64,000 nucleotides of DNA, from the NCBI RefSeq assembly GCF_032854445.1, contig NC_088297.1, forward strand, positions 23,697,127-23,761,126, read 5' to 3'. Source of the DNA: Liolophura sinensis (Eukaryota > Mollusca > Polyplacophora > Chitonida > Chitonidae). Below the pieces are notes generated by a model, which did not search any database, was not told the origin of the DNA, and worked only from the letters and a program-made list of their open reading frames with translations. Shown here piece after piece: positions 42,450-54,104 of the stretch (positions within the stretch are counted from its first letter, which is position 1; each line of letters starts with the position of its first letter). The translations under genes were made by a program, and so were the position numbers.

Positions 42450-42459
42450 GATCCTGAAA

Positions 42460-42830
42460 GATTCATGAAAAGGGAAAACAATATGGTCTTGGTAGGTACA
42501 TGAAAAGGGAAAACAATATGGTCCTGGAAGGTTCATGAAAAGGGAAAACAATTTGGTCCTGGAAGGTTCATGAAAAGGGAAAACAATATGGTCCTGAAAG
42601 GTTCATGAAAAGGGAAAACAATATGGTCCTGGAAGGTTCATGAAAAGGGAAAACAATATGGTCTTGGAAGGTTCATGAAAAGGGAAAACAATATGGTCCT
42701 GGAAGGTTCATGAAAAGGGAAAACAATATGGTCCTGGAAGGTTCATGAAAAGGGAAAACAATATGGTCCTGGAAGGTTCATGAAAAGGGAAAACAATATG
42801 GTCTTGGTAGGTTCAAGCAACTGGAATTCC
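42460..42830 (+). repeat. 35-bp minisatellite, ten to eleven copies
   Basis: Unit ggtcctggaaggttcatgaa then aagggaaaacaatat. Confidence 0.95.
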
Positions 42831-43249
42831 ATGGTCATGGATGCTCCATGAAAGAGTCTTGCAGAAGATTTGTGGGGTTTATGGATGCAGATGACCGGGT
42901 ATAGAACCCACGGAAAACCACGTTACTGTCAAGTACCTGTCTTACCTCCACGCACTAAGTAACAAGTATTGGCGTTGACACCGCGACCTGATTTCATAAT
43001 GGGTTTATAGGAATCCGCCTTCTGTCCCCTGACTTGTCAGGGCATTGTGGAAAGATTTAGTCCAAAGCAGCGATTTGGTATGGGACTTACGATCTTTCTC
43101 ATTCACTAATTGGTTATACTGATGATCTGCTGGCTTTAAACAATCCATATATAATAAAAGTCATGAAAGATATATATCCATCTCGCTGGATTTAAAGGAA
43201 ACAATAGACTCTCCAGACAGTGTATCTTATCTGGGCCTATACTTGTATA

Positions 43250-43515
43250 AATATGATTACAGACGTACATTATAGAGAGCAAAACCAGAGCATCGACGAC
43301 AGTGCAATAGACGTACGGGATAGACAGTAAAATCAGAGCATCGACGACGGTGTAATAGCTGGTAAATGGCCACACGTAACCAGTGAAATACGGTCTCCTA
43401 TTAGTTTACCTCAGTCAGGATTTTATTCTAACTGTTCCTGTAAATACTAGCAATTTAAACGCCCCCTAGCACCATAGCTTAAGGAGAATTAGGTAAAAAG
43501 ACCAGTACGGGTTCA
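43250..43515 (-). repeat. Copy of interspersed family with 48-bp motif
   Basis: agagagcaaaaccagagcat, cgacgacagtgcaatagacg, two motif units, then ggtaaatggccacacgtaac, cagtgaaatacggtctccta and ggagaattaggtaaaa. Confidence 0.85.
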
Positions 43516-43819
43516 TCTCTCGCAGACTTTACGACAAGAAGGATACTTGCAATCTAGACATTGAAAATGATCACAACTTGGAGAGCAATACCCCGAAGGG
43601 TCTTCCTGAATATGGCTGGCGTGTACATACCTCACCTTGTGGCATTTGTTAGATCCTGTGTGTTATGTGAAGTTTCAATCAACGTCACAAGTTATTACTG
43701 TAAAACTAGTGCGTTAAGCCTATTCCAGCAAAAGCTTTCACTCTAAGCTTGCTAAGTTTTACAATGAGCATGATTCTCTTGTAAGTAAATATGGATGGAA
43801 TGCCCAGAATCATTGGTCG

Positions 43820-45760
43820 TCGGCTTCATAATTGTGTCGAATTCCGCTTAACCGGAGGGTAGGGGATGAGTATTCATCGCGTTGAATTCTGCTTAACCAG
43901 ATACTAGGGCTGTATATTCATCGTTTTTAATTAGATCGCCAGGTTGGATATATAAACAGTTGCAATCGAAGCACAACTGAGACACAAATTTACGACCGAA
44001 AACTTACATACCACCACGAGTTGAATACTGATTTCACTCATTCGCCTACAGCATACCCTGTGTCTTTCCAACATCATCGAAAACTGTTGACTGCTTCTCT
44101 TTGCATCATTCCGTCCTATTTTCGTACTTTATATACTTTTTTAGCCGATAGTTTGTGTGAAACGTCGTTTTGGAAATTAGCTTTGCCATTATTGACATGG
44201 AACGGTCCATACTGGTTGACGACTGGTATACGAATGTCTGTTTCGACGCATGTATTACATCACTGGTGCGGTCTGTTTCCAGACACCAATATTTTACATC
44301 CATTCTTAAGTTAGCCTCCAAATCATATTGCCTGTATATACCATAACTAACCAGCAAGGATTGGATTTGAACCTGCTAAAATTTCACAGAGCGTTTATAG
44401 TGGGATTAGGGTTGCGATTATTGACCCAGAACCTCTATTTTGGTTGAGGGCTGGTATACGAATATCTATTACAACGCATGAGTTCATGACATCCTGCAGC
44501 AGTCATCTGACTGTACGAGCAGGGCAAGAAATTGTGCACTGGACTAAAACAAGTTACAGATTCAAGAAATGTGTGTCATGCAGGCTCCATCAAAAGGCCT
44601 AAGTTACGTGCCTTATATTCCGCAGTGAGTAAAATACTCTCAAATTTGGACACATCAGTCAAGATTCCTAGCGATCTATGACATTTGTTACTATCTAATT
44701 CTGCCTAACCTTGGACTAGAGGCTGTATCAGCATCCATGAATATTGCATCAGCATGGCGCTTTTATGAATAACGGGAATCAAAGCTCGACTGAGCGATTA
44801 GCCTACCTATATTAGTATTTGACCTGGAAACTCTTCACCGACTACCAGTTTGAAATTGGATATCATCCTTGGATTGACCACTATCTTGGCTGAATCATTT
44901 AAAAGCTGACGATTGCTTCTCTTTTACATCTTACCAGCTTTGTTTGTACTATTTATAGAATTATTTCTAAACATGTTGCCTTGGGAACTGTTGCTTTAGG
45001 TTCTAGTGGAAATTCCTACGATGGTCTACTAGCGGTACACGAATGTCGGACTTTTTTGCAGTAACTCTAAACTAGTGACGTCTAATAAATTGCAATTAAC
45101 ATCACTACCTTCTTTCTTACCTACTTCTGCTTAAGCCATGGTACTAGTGGGCGTGTAAGTTTGCTACTCTTTATGCATTTACTTGCCAAATATCACATTG
45201 TCGTCGCTGATCTTTTTTTTCTCTCTTTTCTGTACGTCTTAATGATATTGATTACATACGTTATCACTTCTAAAACTAGTGTCTTGTGTGTCAAGGATTT
45301 CGTTCATTCTATAATGAGTACAACACCCTTGTGGGCAAATATAGACAGAAAAGTACCGGATTTTCGGCGATCTGTCTCATACACAGTTGTATCTACATTG
45401 TAATTACGCCTAATCCGGCGCTAGGGAATGTATAAGCATCCCCGTTTATTGATACAGCAGGGTGTTTTTTATGAACAGTAGCAATCAATGCGCACGGCTA
45501 AGATCAATATTCGGATTCGACCTTGAAATTATTCACGGACTACGAGTTTGAAATTTGATATGCCTATCATGTCTAGAGTATCTATGTCTTCCTAGCATCA
45601 CTGGAAACCGCGATGGTTTCTTTTTCCATGCATGTCTCTAGCTTTTTTTACTGTGTGTATTATTATTTCTCACACATTTCTTGGGAAGTGATGTTTTAGT
45701 TTGTTTTGGAACTGAGTTTTGCGACTATCGCCTGGGATACGATTGTGGGATATTCATCCC
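43820..45760 (+). repeat. Cluster of diverged interspersed repeats, about 700 bp each
   Basis: Three to four imperfect copies follow each other. Each opens with an attctgcttaaccagatact-like motif (43895, 44695, 45410), passes through gactgcttctctttgcatc-like sequence and ends at a gtatacgaatgtct or gtacacgaatgtcg motif (44228, 44450, 45035). A 48-bp-motif fragment sits at 45150-45245. Confidence 0.7.
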
Positions 45761-48700
45761 TGGTTTGTATGGCATAGGCCTAGATCTGCGATTCACCGTG
45801 GGACTTACTTTCTTAAGGAGTTGATGCACACTTGTTGTTAGGGCTGTGAGGATCCTTATCCTTATCTTTTGTTGTAAAAACCAGGAAACTCGTTGCTCAC
45901 GAGACGTGTTAGAATGTAACATGATATATATATGTTAGTAGTGCGCTAATTACTTCGTGTCCAAGTCATGGCCGTTCTGAACGCCACAGTTTACGCATGC
46001 ACTGCCAAGAAAAACTAGAACACAAGCCTGACTGGGATAGTATCGTCAAGTGGCCGTATATCCCTGGGAATGTATTCATTGCTGTACAGCTTCTGTTTCG
46101 TTATGGGAGCGGAACGAGGCTCCGTGGTTATAAGATGCGTGTCTTTCAGTTACTGGGTAATCGAGACATAGGTTCGATATCATTCTCGATTAGCAAGAAA
46201 AATTCCAATGGATCCATCATTTTCGTGGCATCGAGTTCAGTAACCAGTCGGTAGTACCCTCATGTGGTTTTACACGAATTTCACAAAATGATATTCACTA
46301 ATCTGACGTACATGCTACACGTCAGAAAGTTTGCGAATAACTTGCATACCCATACATCTAGCCAACAGAACAAGCAAATAAGTAAATGAATTAAGCCTCG
46401 CTATGAACAGACTGAATGATTATAGGCCTGCAAATCTGATTAAGGCAAATGTCAAGTTGCGTTAGATGACCGCTGGTATTATACATGTATATGTGACCAG
46501 TAACACCAATTTGGCTAAATCAGACATACTGACGTCCCTGAAAATAGCAGGCATTATCCTCACCCAAATCACAGTACACTGACAGGAGAACATTCGCTAC
46601 TTTCCGGCGTACATGTATGCTATAAGAACCAAGGAAGGGCCTGTAATTAGCAGTGCCATGTGGTTCTAGGCATACTGGTAAGAGTGCATAAATAAGCAAT
46701 CTCTTCGACGCTCTTCACCTACGTTGTCTCAAAGAATTCAGTGACATAAAGTTTCATTATGGCCCCACGTATCCGTATCGATTTACCGGCTATCATTAAA
46801 TGTTTCTCACGTCATTTAATACTGCAATACTAAGATTTAAAGTAGATTTAACGTACATGTTACAAACACCTCTCACGTCATTTTAATACTTCAAAATTAA
46901 GACGTAAAGTAGATTTATAGAGCCTCTACGTACATGTTACCAACACTAAGTATATCTATCTTTGCAGCTTTGTAACTGGCTGTAGAACCCAAAGTTTTAT
47001 CGCTGTGTAAATAAACAGTCTGGCGTTAGTCAAAGGCGCTAAAGTCTCGGCGCGGAAGAATTCCAGATTATCGATAATGCATACATAACTAATCAACGCA
47101 ACAGCTGACAAAAAGCTGTCGCCACAGATCACGTGTGTCCGGTCCCCTACGTGACATGATTGTGGCCGCATACAATACACGGCTCTGTATATGTGTAACG
47201 CTGTACCCAACGGCTACACCACCCTGGCCTAACCTTCTATAAATAGGCAGCCCGTCAACCGCAGTAACGATGGTGCCAGAATCTACGAGAACACTGATAC
47301 CCAACCCATATACATGGACGCGAAATTCGGCACAGCTGATATAGATAGGCACGTATATATACCTATAATTACCGGTACTTATCCAAGTATATGCCTTTTA
47401 AATCAGACTGCCTCATTACTATTTTACAACGTACTTAATAGTGGAATGGCATGCTGATAGTTCACAGATGAGGGTTGGGCGTTTAGAGGGTACCTGTGTA
47501 TATGTATACAGGGTTAAGGCACGTGTAGTTGGAATGGGGCAAAGATTGGGATCGTACAGGCGATATAAAATAATCATACGAAAAACAACAAAGCACAGAT
47601 ACATACGTATATCTTTTCGAAAATATTTACAAAGAAGCGTACTTGTCTACTTGCTCAGTGCTGTCTTTGGTTACACTTCCCTTGACTTCTGTAGCGAGTG
47701 CCGTCATGTCAAGTTGCATCTCTGCCATCGACGCGGATACCGCTTCCCCCTCCAGTACCATGTTTGTTTACCACTCGGCGGTTACTTCACTTGGGTGAGA
47801 GTTTCCTTGTACACAGCCGCGCAGGCGTGTTAGGTTCCCTCCACTGTCCACGTGAGTTTAATCTATCAAACTTGGCCACCAAAATATAGGCAGTTACCAT
47901 GGTAACGAGGATAGAAAACACTCCGCTGAAATGAGGCGCCGTGTTTTCGGCCAGACCTTGTCGATATCCGACACCGAAATCTTACCCCAGACTGTCACTT
48001 GTACGTTGATCCGGTAAGGCTATGCCCAAACAGACGCCATGCACGGTCGTCTCATTACCATACTAAACTACACACGAAAAGAAAAATATTTACAAAAGAA
48101 CTGCATGACAAAGGACCGAATGAGAGGCCAAACACGAATTTGTTGTATTTAGAAGAACGATGTAAGCGGAGGATCGTGAAATCAATATATATACGATCTA
48201 GCAATGCATACAGCGCAACATATGCAATATTGAGGGCTGTTTTGAAGACGGAGGCACCGTGACATTATGCTGGTGGAATGTGTAAGCTGATGTATGACAT
48301 GAGAAAGTATGGCTGCCATGTTACGGTTTCTGTGCGGTTAACATTTGTTAACCACGTGCAAATTTGCGACCAGGTGGATGTATCCTGAGGTGAGATATCA
48401 CAACTGCATGGGTATCGTAACGGAGTTGTCGTCCTATCCCATTTGTCGCCCTAACCCCTTTTGTCGTCCTAACCCATTTGGTCGTTTGACAACACTGGAT
48501 GTTAAGTCGTTTGCAGCCTAACGCATTTTTGTGGTCGGAAATTCTTACTTTGGTGTGGTGATGTGTTACTTTCTCAACAGGCCTTTTTTTAACATGACAG
48601 CTACTAACAGCATTAACTTAGCAAATCACCAAGAGACAGATCGATGAAGGACTTACCCGTGTCCAAGATCCTGAAGCACTTCACAAAGGCTATAAAATCA

Positions 48701-48930
48701 ATGCATATGCATACATTCCTGATCAGATTTTGCAATAAACGTCACCGACATCTGTCATTGATCCATAATTCCTATCGGGTAACTGGTGTAAAATTAAATT
48801 ATCTCTTGTTCTGTGTAAATCTCCTCATTCCATTGTTCAGGACGGACCTTCCTTGAAAGGAATTCATTTGTAACTGTGGAAAGCTCTGAAGAATTTATAG
48901 AAATCTACTTATTTTTCCTTAGGGTATTTC
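45760..48930. other. Plain sequence, no gene supported
   Basis: Minor features: a diverged duplication of about 75 bases (46800-46875 and 46877-46950, both with tctcacgtcattttaatact and acgtacatgttac), and three copies of a 17-bp ttgtcgtcctaacccat unit near 48425-48485. Open frames of 60-130 codons show no recognisable protein. Confidence 0.5.
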
Positions 48931-48934
48931 TTTG

Positions 48935-49022
48935 TCATTTTATTTCTTGGTCGTTTTATTTCTTGGTCATTGTATTTCTTGGTCGTTTTATTTCTTGGTC
49001 ATTGTATTTCTTGGTCATGGTA
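48935..49022 (+). repeat. 17-bp repeat, five copies
   Basis: Unit tcattgtatttcttggt, with gttttat variants. Confidence 0.9.
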
Positions 49023-49964
49023 TACTTAAAAGCGACAACTCATATTACCATCTTTTAACCCTGTCCTTCGACAGTACACTGTCAAATGGTACGTCCAGTT
49101 TATGGTTACTATAAGAAAGCAACAGTAAAAATACTGGTCATAAAGGACCTGTTATGGGAAGGCGGAGATATAGCTGTCATCTCTTATGTACATGTATCAG
49201 CTTCCCCTAACAATTATCGATTCGAATCCGTGGTAACACTTATTTGACACAATTTAGCCTATATCTTTACTCACACAAAAGTACGTTTCCAAAGACAAAA
49301 AACTTCAAGGATTCGAACTCTTGAAGGATGACTTACAGATATTGGCAACAAAACGGATTACATTATAAAGCTCAATTTTTACAACATCAACCAAATCGAA
49401 ACATTGACAGCACTCAGAAAAAACATAGTTGAAAGTTTCAGAAAAACATTTTTCTGGTTAACGTCGATCTTCATACAGTAAATATAAAACACAAAATGCC
49501 TCATATCAATAAAAAAAAATTGGAGTTGTGATCGACGGTGGATTTTTGACGGGCTATAACTAAGCAACCGAATTTTCTATGACCTTGTAACTTTCATGAG
49601 TACTTCAACCACGTTGTATATACTTCAGACTTTGAAATTTACTGAATTGTGCCGGGATTTTGAAATTTGCATTTTTTTATCGTACCTCTATGGGACCCTA
49701 TTCCTCGTCTTATCGTACCTCTCTGCGGCCGATTTCCCACCTTACCATACCTCTCTTGGCCCGTTTCCCCGCCTTAACGTAAGCTCTTACCCAGTTCTTT
49801 ACAACCACCGCCAGATCCCGACCAAACGCTTTACAACCACCGCCACAAGTTGACCCAACAGAATCATGACCAACTTCTCACCATCATGCACCTAGAAACG
49901 CCGACAATGTCTTCACCAACAGAAATCCTCTTTAGTGCACACATCACGTGGAACATCCCGGCAA

Positions 49965-50460
49965 CCATACATATACATTGGGGAACATTCGGGCAGCCAT
50001 ACGTGTACATTGTGGAACATCCGGGCAGCCTTACATGTACATTGTGGAACATCCGGACAGCTATACATGTACATTGTGGAACACACGGGTAGCTATACAT
50101 GTACATTGTGGAACATCCGGGCAGCCTCACATGTACATTGTGGAACATCCGGGTAGCTATACATGTACATTGTGGAACATCCGGGCAGCTATACATGTAC
50201 ACTGTGGAACATCCGGGCAGCTATAGATGTACATTGTGGAACATCCGGGCAGCTATAGATATACATTGTGGAACATCCGGGCAGCTATAGATGTACATTG
50301 TGGAACATCCGGGCAGCTATACATGTACACTGTGGAACATCCGGGCAGCCTTACATGTACATTGTGGAACATCCGGGCAGCTATAGATGTACATTGTGGA
50401 ACATCCGGGCAGCTATAGATGTACATTGTGGAACATCCGGGTAGCTATAGATGTACGTTG
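49965..50460 (+). repeat. 32-bp minisatellite, about 15 copies
   Basis: Unit gtacattgtggaacatccgg then gcagctatagat. All three frames stay open on each strand, which is a property of the repeat. Confidence 0.97.
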
Positions 50461-50819
50461 TATTACGCTGAATAACGTGCATCATGTACTTTCTGCTCAG
50501 CAATCACATTCCCAGAATCATTCCTGTTTACTGGACAGATATACTTGATCGTAAAGATCAACAGATCATGGAACCGAACATCACGGCATATTTTGGTGGA
50601 TCAATTGACCACTGCTTTAGCAATCTAATTTTCTCCCCAGTATCCCCTCCCTGGTACTTTGCCACCACCCAGCGGCATTATGTGGCTCTGTCGCCCTGTA
50701 GCGAAAGGTTCAAAACTGGGTAGGGTTACCGGTACTTAGTTCTGTATGGCGATGTCAGTATCGCACAGTTAATGGTCACGCCGAGCAGTGCAGTTATAAA
50801 CCTTATAGTACTGCACAGC

Positions 50820-51365
50820 AGCTGGTAGATTTAGTGTGCGGTTATGAGCCACACAGTGTGCTGTGGGCAAGCGCCACACAGTACCGTGTGGTTACTAGTA
50901 TTTGACAGTACCGTGCTGTTACCGGACCAGCCACACAGTGTGCTGTGGGCAAGCGCCACACAGTACCGTGTGGTTACTAGTATTTGACAGTATCGTGCCG
51001 TTACCGGACAATACGATGCGGTTATGGCAGTATCATACCATGTGATTACCGGGCATAACGTGCGGTTATCGGACAGTAGCGTGTGGTTACCATGCAGTAC
51101 CGCATGGTTATCAGACAGCATTGTGTTTACCGAGCAGTACTCTGCGGTTCATAGACACTACCGTGAGGCTGTCTAGCAATTCCATGCGGTTACCGGACAA
51201 TACCGTGTGGTTAACCAGACAGCCCTGTGCGGTTACCGGACTGTCGCGTGCGGTTACTGGGCAGTATCGTGTGGTTACCGAACTGTACCATGCAGTCACT
51301 GGACAGTACCGTGAAGTTAGCGGCCAGTGCCGTGCGGTAACTGGAAAGTACCGAGTGATTTAGAA
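50820..51365 (+). repeat. Degenerate 23-bp repeats with an internal duplication
   Basis: Units like gcagtaccgtgcggttaccg gac. A 70-base block (50849-50918 and 50930-51000: ccacacagtgtgctgtgggc, aagcgccacacagtaccgtg) is duplicated. Confidence 0.85.
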
Positions 51366-51369
51366 CTGA

Positions 51370-52740
51370 GTGGTATGGTGCTTGGACATTTCTGTTCAAA
51401 ATCGTACTTTAGCCGTACAGGGAAAGTTTTGCTGCGTAAACTCGATCGATTTGTAAACATGACGAATATCTATAACAAATAATTATGTAAATTTCAGACG
51501 AAAATATCACAACGTATTTCTCTTAAGGTTTTGTAATTTCCATACAAACTACAGAATAATGGTTTTTTTAATTGCCTTATGTAACTTCACTTTTTTATCC
51601 TGGAATTTGCTCTCTCCCAGTGCTAACCAGTTCACAGACGATTCCGTCTAGACATGTAATGTATACAGTATACGATAGCATCCCAATATTTACATTACTT
51701 TCCAGTTAATTGAGTGAGTTTTAAATTACAGGTATTTCAAATTAGCCCAACTGCTTATGTCTACGTAACATTATATACTTGTGCGGTGTGAGTTATGGTC
51801 GCTTAACATTTCCTGTCTCCACAACCGCTTCCAGTCTGTGCCAAAAAAAACCCGGAAAACCCACATTGTTCTCTGGTGTCACGCTGTAGAGCTTTACCAG
51901 CACGACTATACACAAAACTATACACTATACACAAGAATAGAGCAAAAGATAGTACAACGCTTGGATTGTTACAATTAGGTGAGGTTCCCCATTGGGGGGG
52001 GATGTGTGCGGAAGGAGGTTGCCAGGCCATTGTGGGTTTACCTTTTAATTCCTGTAGGATGACACCATGGCGAAAGGCAGCAGATCTTGTGAGTCTAACT
52101 TAAGCATTATATGACGCCAGTCCAAACAAGCATAAACACAAAAGTGCGCGGGTCAAATCCGCAGTTACCATACACTAGGTATAACCGTCATCCAGTGACT
52201 CAAACTTCAACAGACAAATAACGTAGGCCTACATAATCACATGTTATAAATACTAGATAAATATTTGGAGTTACTCAATAATCATGAAAGATACAGCACA
52301 AGTGTGTTTTATATGTAAGCAAACGCCTGGAGTATCTTAATTTCCCTGGCATTTCTACTCCGTTTTGCTGGATGTCTTTCCTACAGACGGTTTGCTGTCA
52401 AAATTGTCGGGTTGTTCACGTTGTTTCTGACCTCCTAGAATTTCCTGGCATCACAGCCATTCCGTCCAGCCTCCAAGCCGTTTTTTGATGGACCAGATGT
52501 CTTAGGCTTAGATGTACTTGGTTACGTAGGGTGTCAAAAGGATCACTGCCTAATTCAGTGCTGTATGTACATAGCTTTCTTATTTGTATCGATGCTTATG
52601 CTATTTTCTTCACATTTATAGACTGAGGAGTGCTACGCATCGCAAGCTGATATAGAGCAATAGAATTACATGAGAATGTGCGTATATACGATAGTGCAAT
52701 ATATACTTATATATTTAACTGATAGTTTATTTCATTGTTG
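51370..52740. other. Plain sequence between arrays
   Basis: No gene, RNA or array found. Confidence 0.5.
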
Positions 52741-52744
52741 TTTA

Positions 52745-52894
52745 ACGGCATATTTAGCCCGATTTCCTCACACCACAATGCTGGCAGCCATTTTTAATCC
52801 GATTCCCCCCCACCACAATGCTGGCCACCAAATTTAGCCCGATGTCCTCCCACCACAATGCTGGCCGCCATATTTAGCCCGACTTCCTCCCACC
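52745..52894 (+). repeat. 41-bp tandem array made from a SINE core, left of transposon
   Basis: Units of the form tatttagcccgatttcctcc followed by caccacaatgctggccgcca, about four copies. The unit equals the central part of the local SINEs (cggtttcctcccaccataatgctggccgcc). Confidence 0.85.
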
Positions 52895-52895
52895 A

Positions 52896-53348
52896 GGACA
52901 CAGACCCCCATTACAACTTCCGTTTTTCGGTAGGGACGATTGTAGTTCTGTGAATTTTAGGGTATAAAGTCTTTTTTTGCTCCCAGGCGTCCATTTTTGG
53001 TGCACAGGTGCATGCTTGGTATTAAAATGCTGGAAACTGTCTAAACTTTGAGGAGGTATGAGCTTTATTGATGAAAGTTTGAAACTCTGGGCGAGAGGAC
53101 ACAAGGTGTGAGGTAGTGATGAGGCTGCGAGTGACGTCCCCTTGGCGTTGCTAGGCACGCCTCCCAGCTGCCGGCATGGAAAGGTCCAGATTTTGACGGT
53201 CAACCTATGTCAAGATTTTTATGGCTTCTTTCTCACAGGCTGGGCCAGGTATGCACCAAAGCTTATTGGCCACGGAATGTTTGGGACTGAGCTACAGTGC
53301 TAGACGTTAACATTGTCGCTTATGGAAAATTAATGGGGGTCCGAGGCC
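52896..53348 (+). repeat. Left terminal direct repeat of the transposon
   Basis: 453 bases matching 57029-57481 at every position except one (A at 53221, G at 57354). The repeat itself starts and ends with the 18-bp inverted pair, so on its own it has the shape of a MITE. Confidence 0.95.
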
Positions 53349-53606
53349 TGTACTGACGAAGTCACCAAAATGTGAAAAATGTCACTATGCGCTTAGATTT
53401 CGCAGCAGCCTGATAATTTTTGGTGGGTATGTCTGTGATGTGTTTTGCATTGATTGAGCCGTTTTATAGCTTCTTGGGGCTATTTATTTTTTGAAAATAT
53501 CCATTTTGATGAAAAATCGGTAAAATGCTGTTCAGTGTAGGGTAACATGTGTATAGGCATCCTGAAATGAACAACATGCAACGTTCTAGTATTCCTACGC
53601 TTGAAA
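53349..53606 (+). other. Transposon interior, left non-coding part
   Basis: Between the left direct repeat and the endonuclease remnant. No motif recognised. Confidence 0.4.
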
Positions 53607-53995
53607 ATGGAGACGTTCAGAGCAGAAATTGCTGCAAAAATTGAAAGTTTCAGTGTTTATAACGAAAACGGAGCCTGTCGAGTGTGGACTGGACCATTGA
53701 CGAGAGATGGTCGATATGGCCTTGCCTCCTACAAAGACCCCGTCACACATCGATGGAAGAAGAAATACATCAGTAGACTTGTTTATATGGCCAGACAGGG
53801 GCTGTCACGTTTAGATCCCAAGCTTGATTGTGCCACAACACACGCTGTGTAAATGTGGACCACACAAGCTTGGAACCGCATTGTGTTAACAATAACAGGC
53901 AGCGCTGCTGCAACGTAGGGCGCTGTCTCGGCCATGGGCAGTATGCAAGGTGCATGCTGCATTTAAGACTGAGCAGGTTGGTTTCCCCTCATTAA
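53607..53995 (+). pseudogene. HNH/His-Me finger endonuclease-like gene, frame broken
   Basis: From ATG 53607 the frame reads ACRVWTGPLTRDGRYGLASY and ISRLVYMARQGLSRLDPKLD, then stops. The next frame continues CHNTRCVNVDHTSLEPHCVN then NNRQRCCNVGRCLGHGQYAR to a stop at 53993-53995. The pattern (WTG...GYG, then a Cys-His zinc loop CHN.RCVN..H.SLEPH.VNN) is that of homing-endonuclease-like HNH proteins with a zinc-binding loop. The frame change at about 53824-53828 looks like a short deletion just before CHN, where relatives carry the histidine motif, so the product should be inactive. The gene lies within the mobile element, divergent from the transposase, and ends about 110 bases from the transposase stop. 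Confidence 0.7.
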
Positions 53996-54104
53996 AAATA
54001 ATAAATAACAGATGTGTTTCAGATTTTGCTCAATTTCTGTCATCATTTTTTAATTTCTTTCACAAGCGACAACAGCAGTGACAAATTTTATACAAAACTG
54101 GCGG

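Noticed and set aside
45997-46254. 85-codon plus-strand frame
   Set aside because: No domain, no conserved neighbours and a length expected by chance in this base composition.
46956-48262. Protein genes from open frames of 60-130 codons at 47-48 kb
   Set aside because: Frames overlap on both strands, lack splice-site support and match no family I recognise.
49850-50418. Multiple overlapping plus and minus frames with a VEHPGS repeat
   Set aside because: The 32-bp minisatellite cycles through all three frames every 96 bases, so no frame is special.
52874-53203. 109-residue minus-strand frame, repeated at 56995-57336
   Set aside because: It lies in the terminal direct repeat and has no recognisable domain; a shared non-coding repeat explains both copies.
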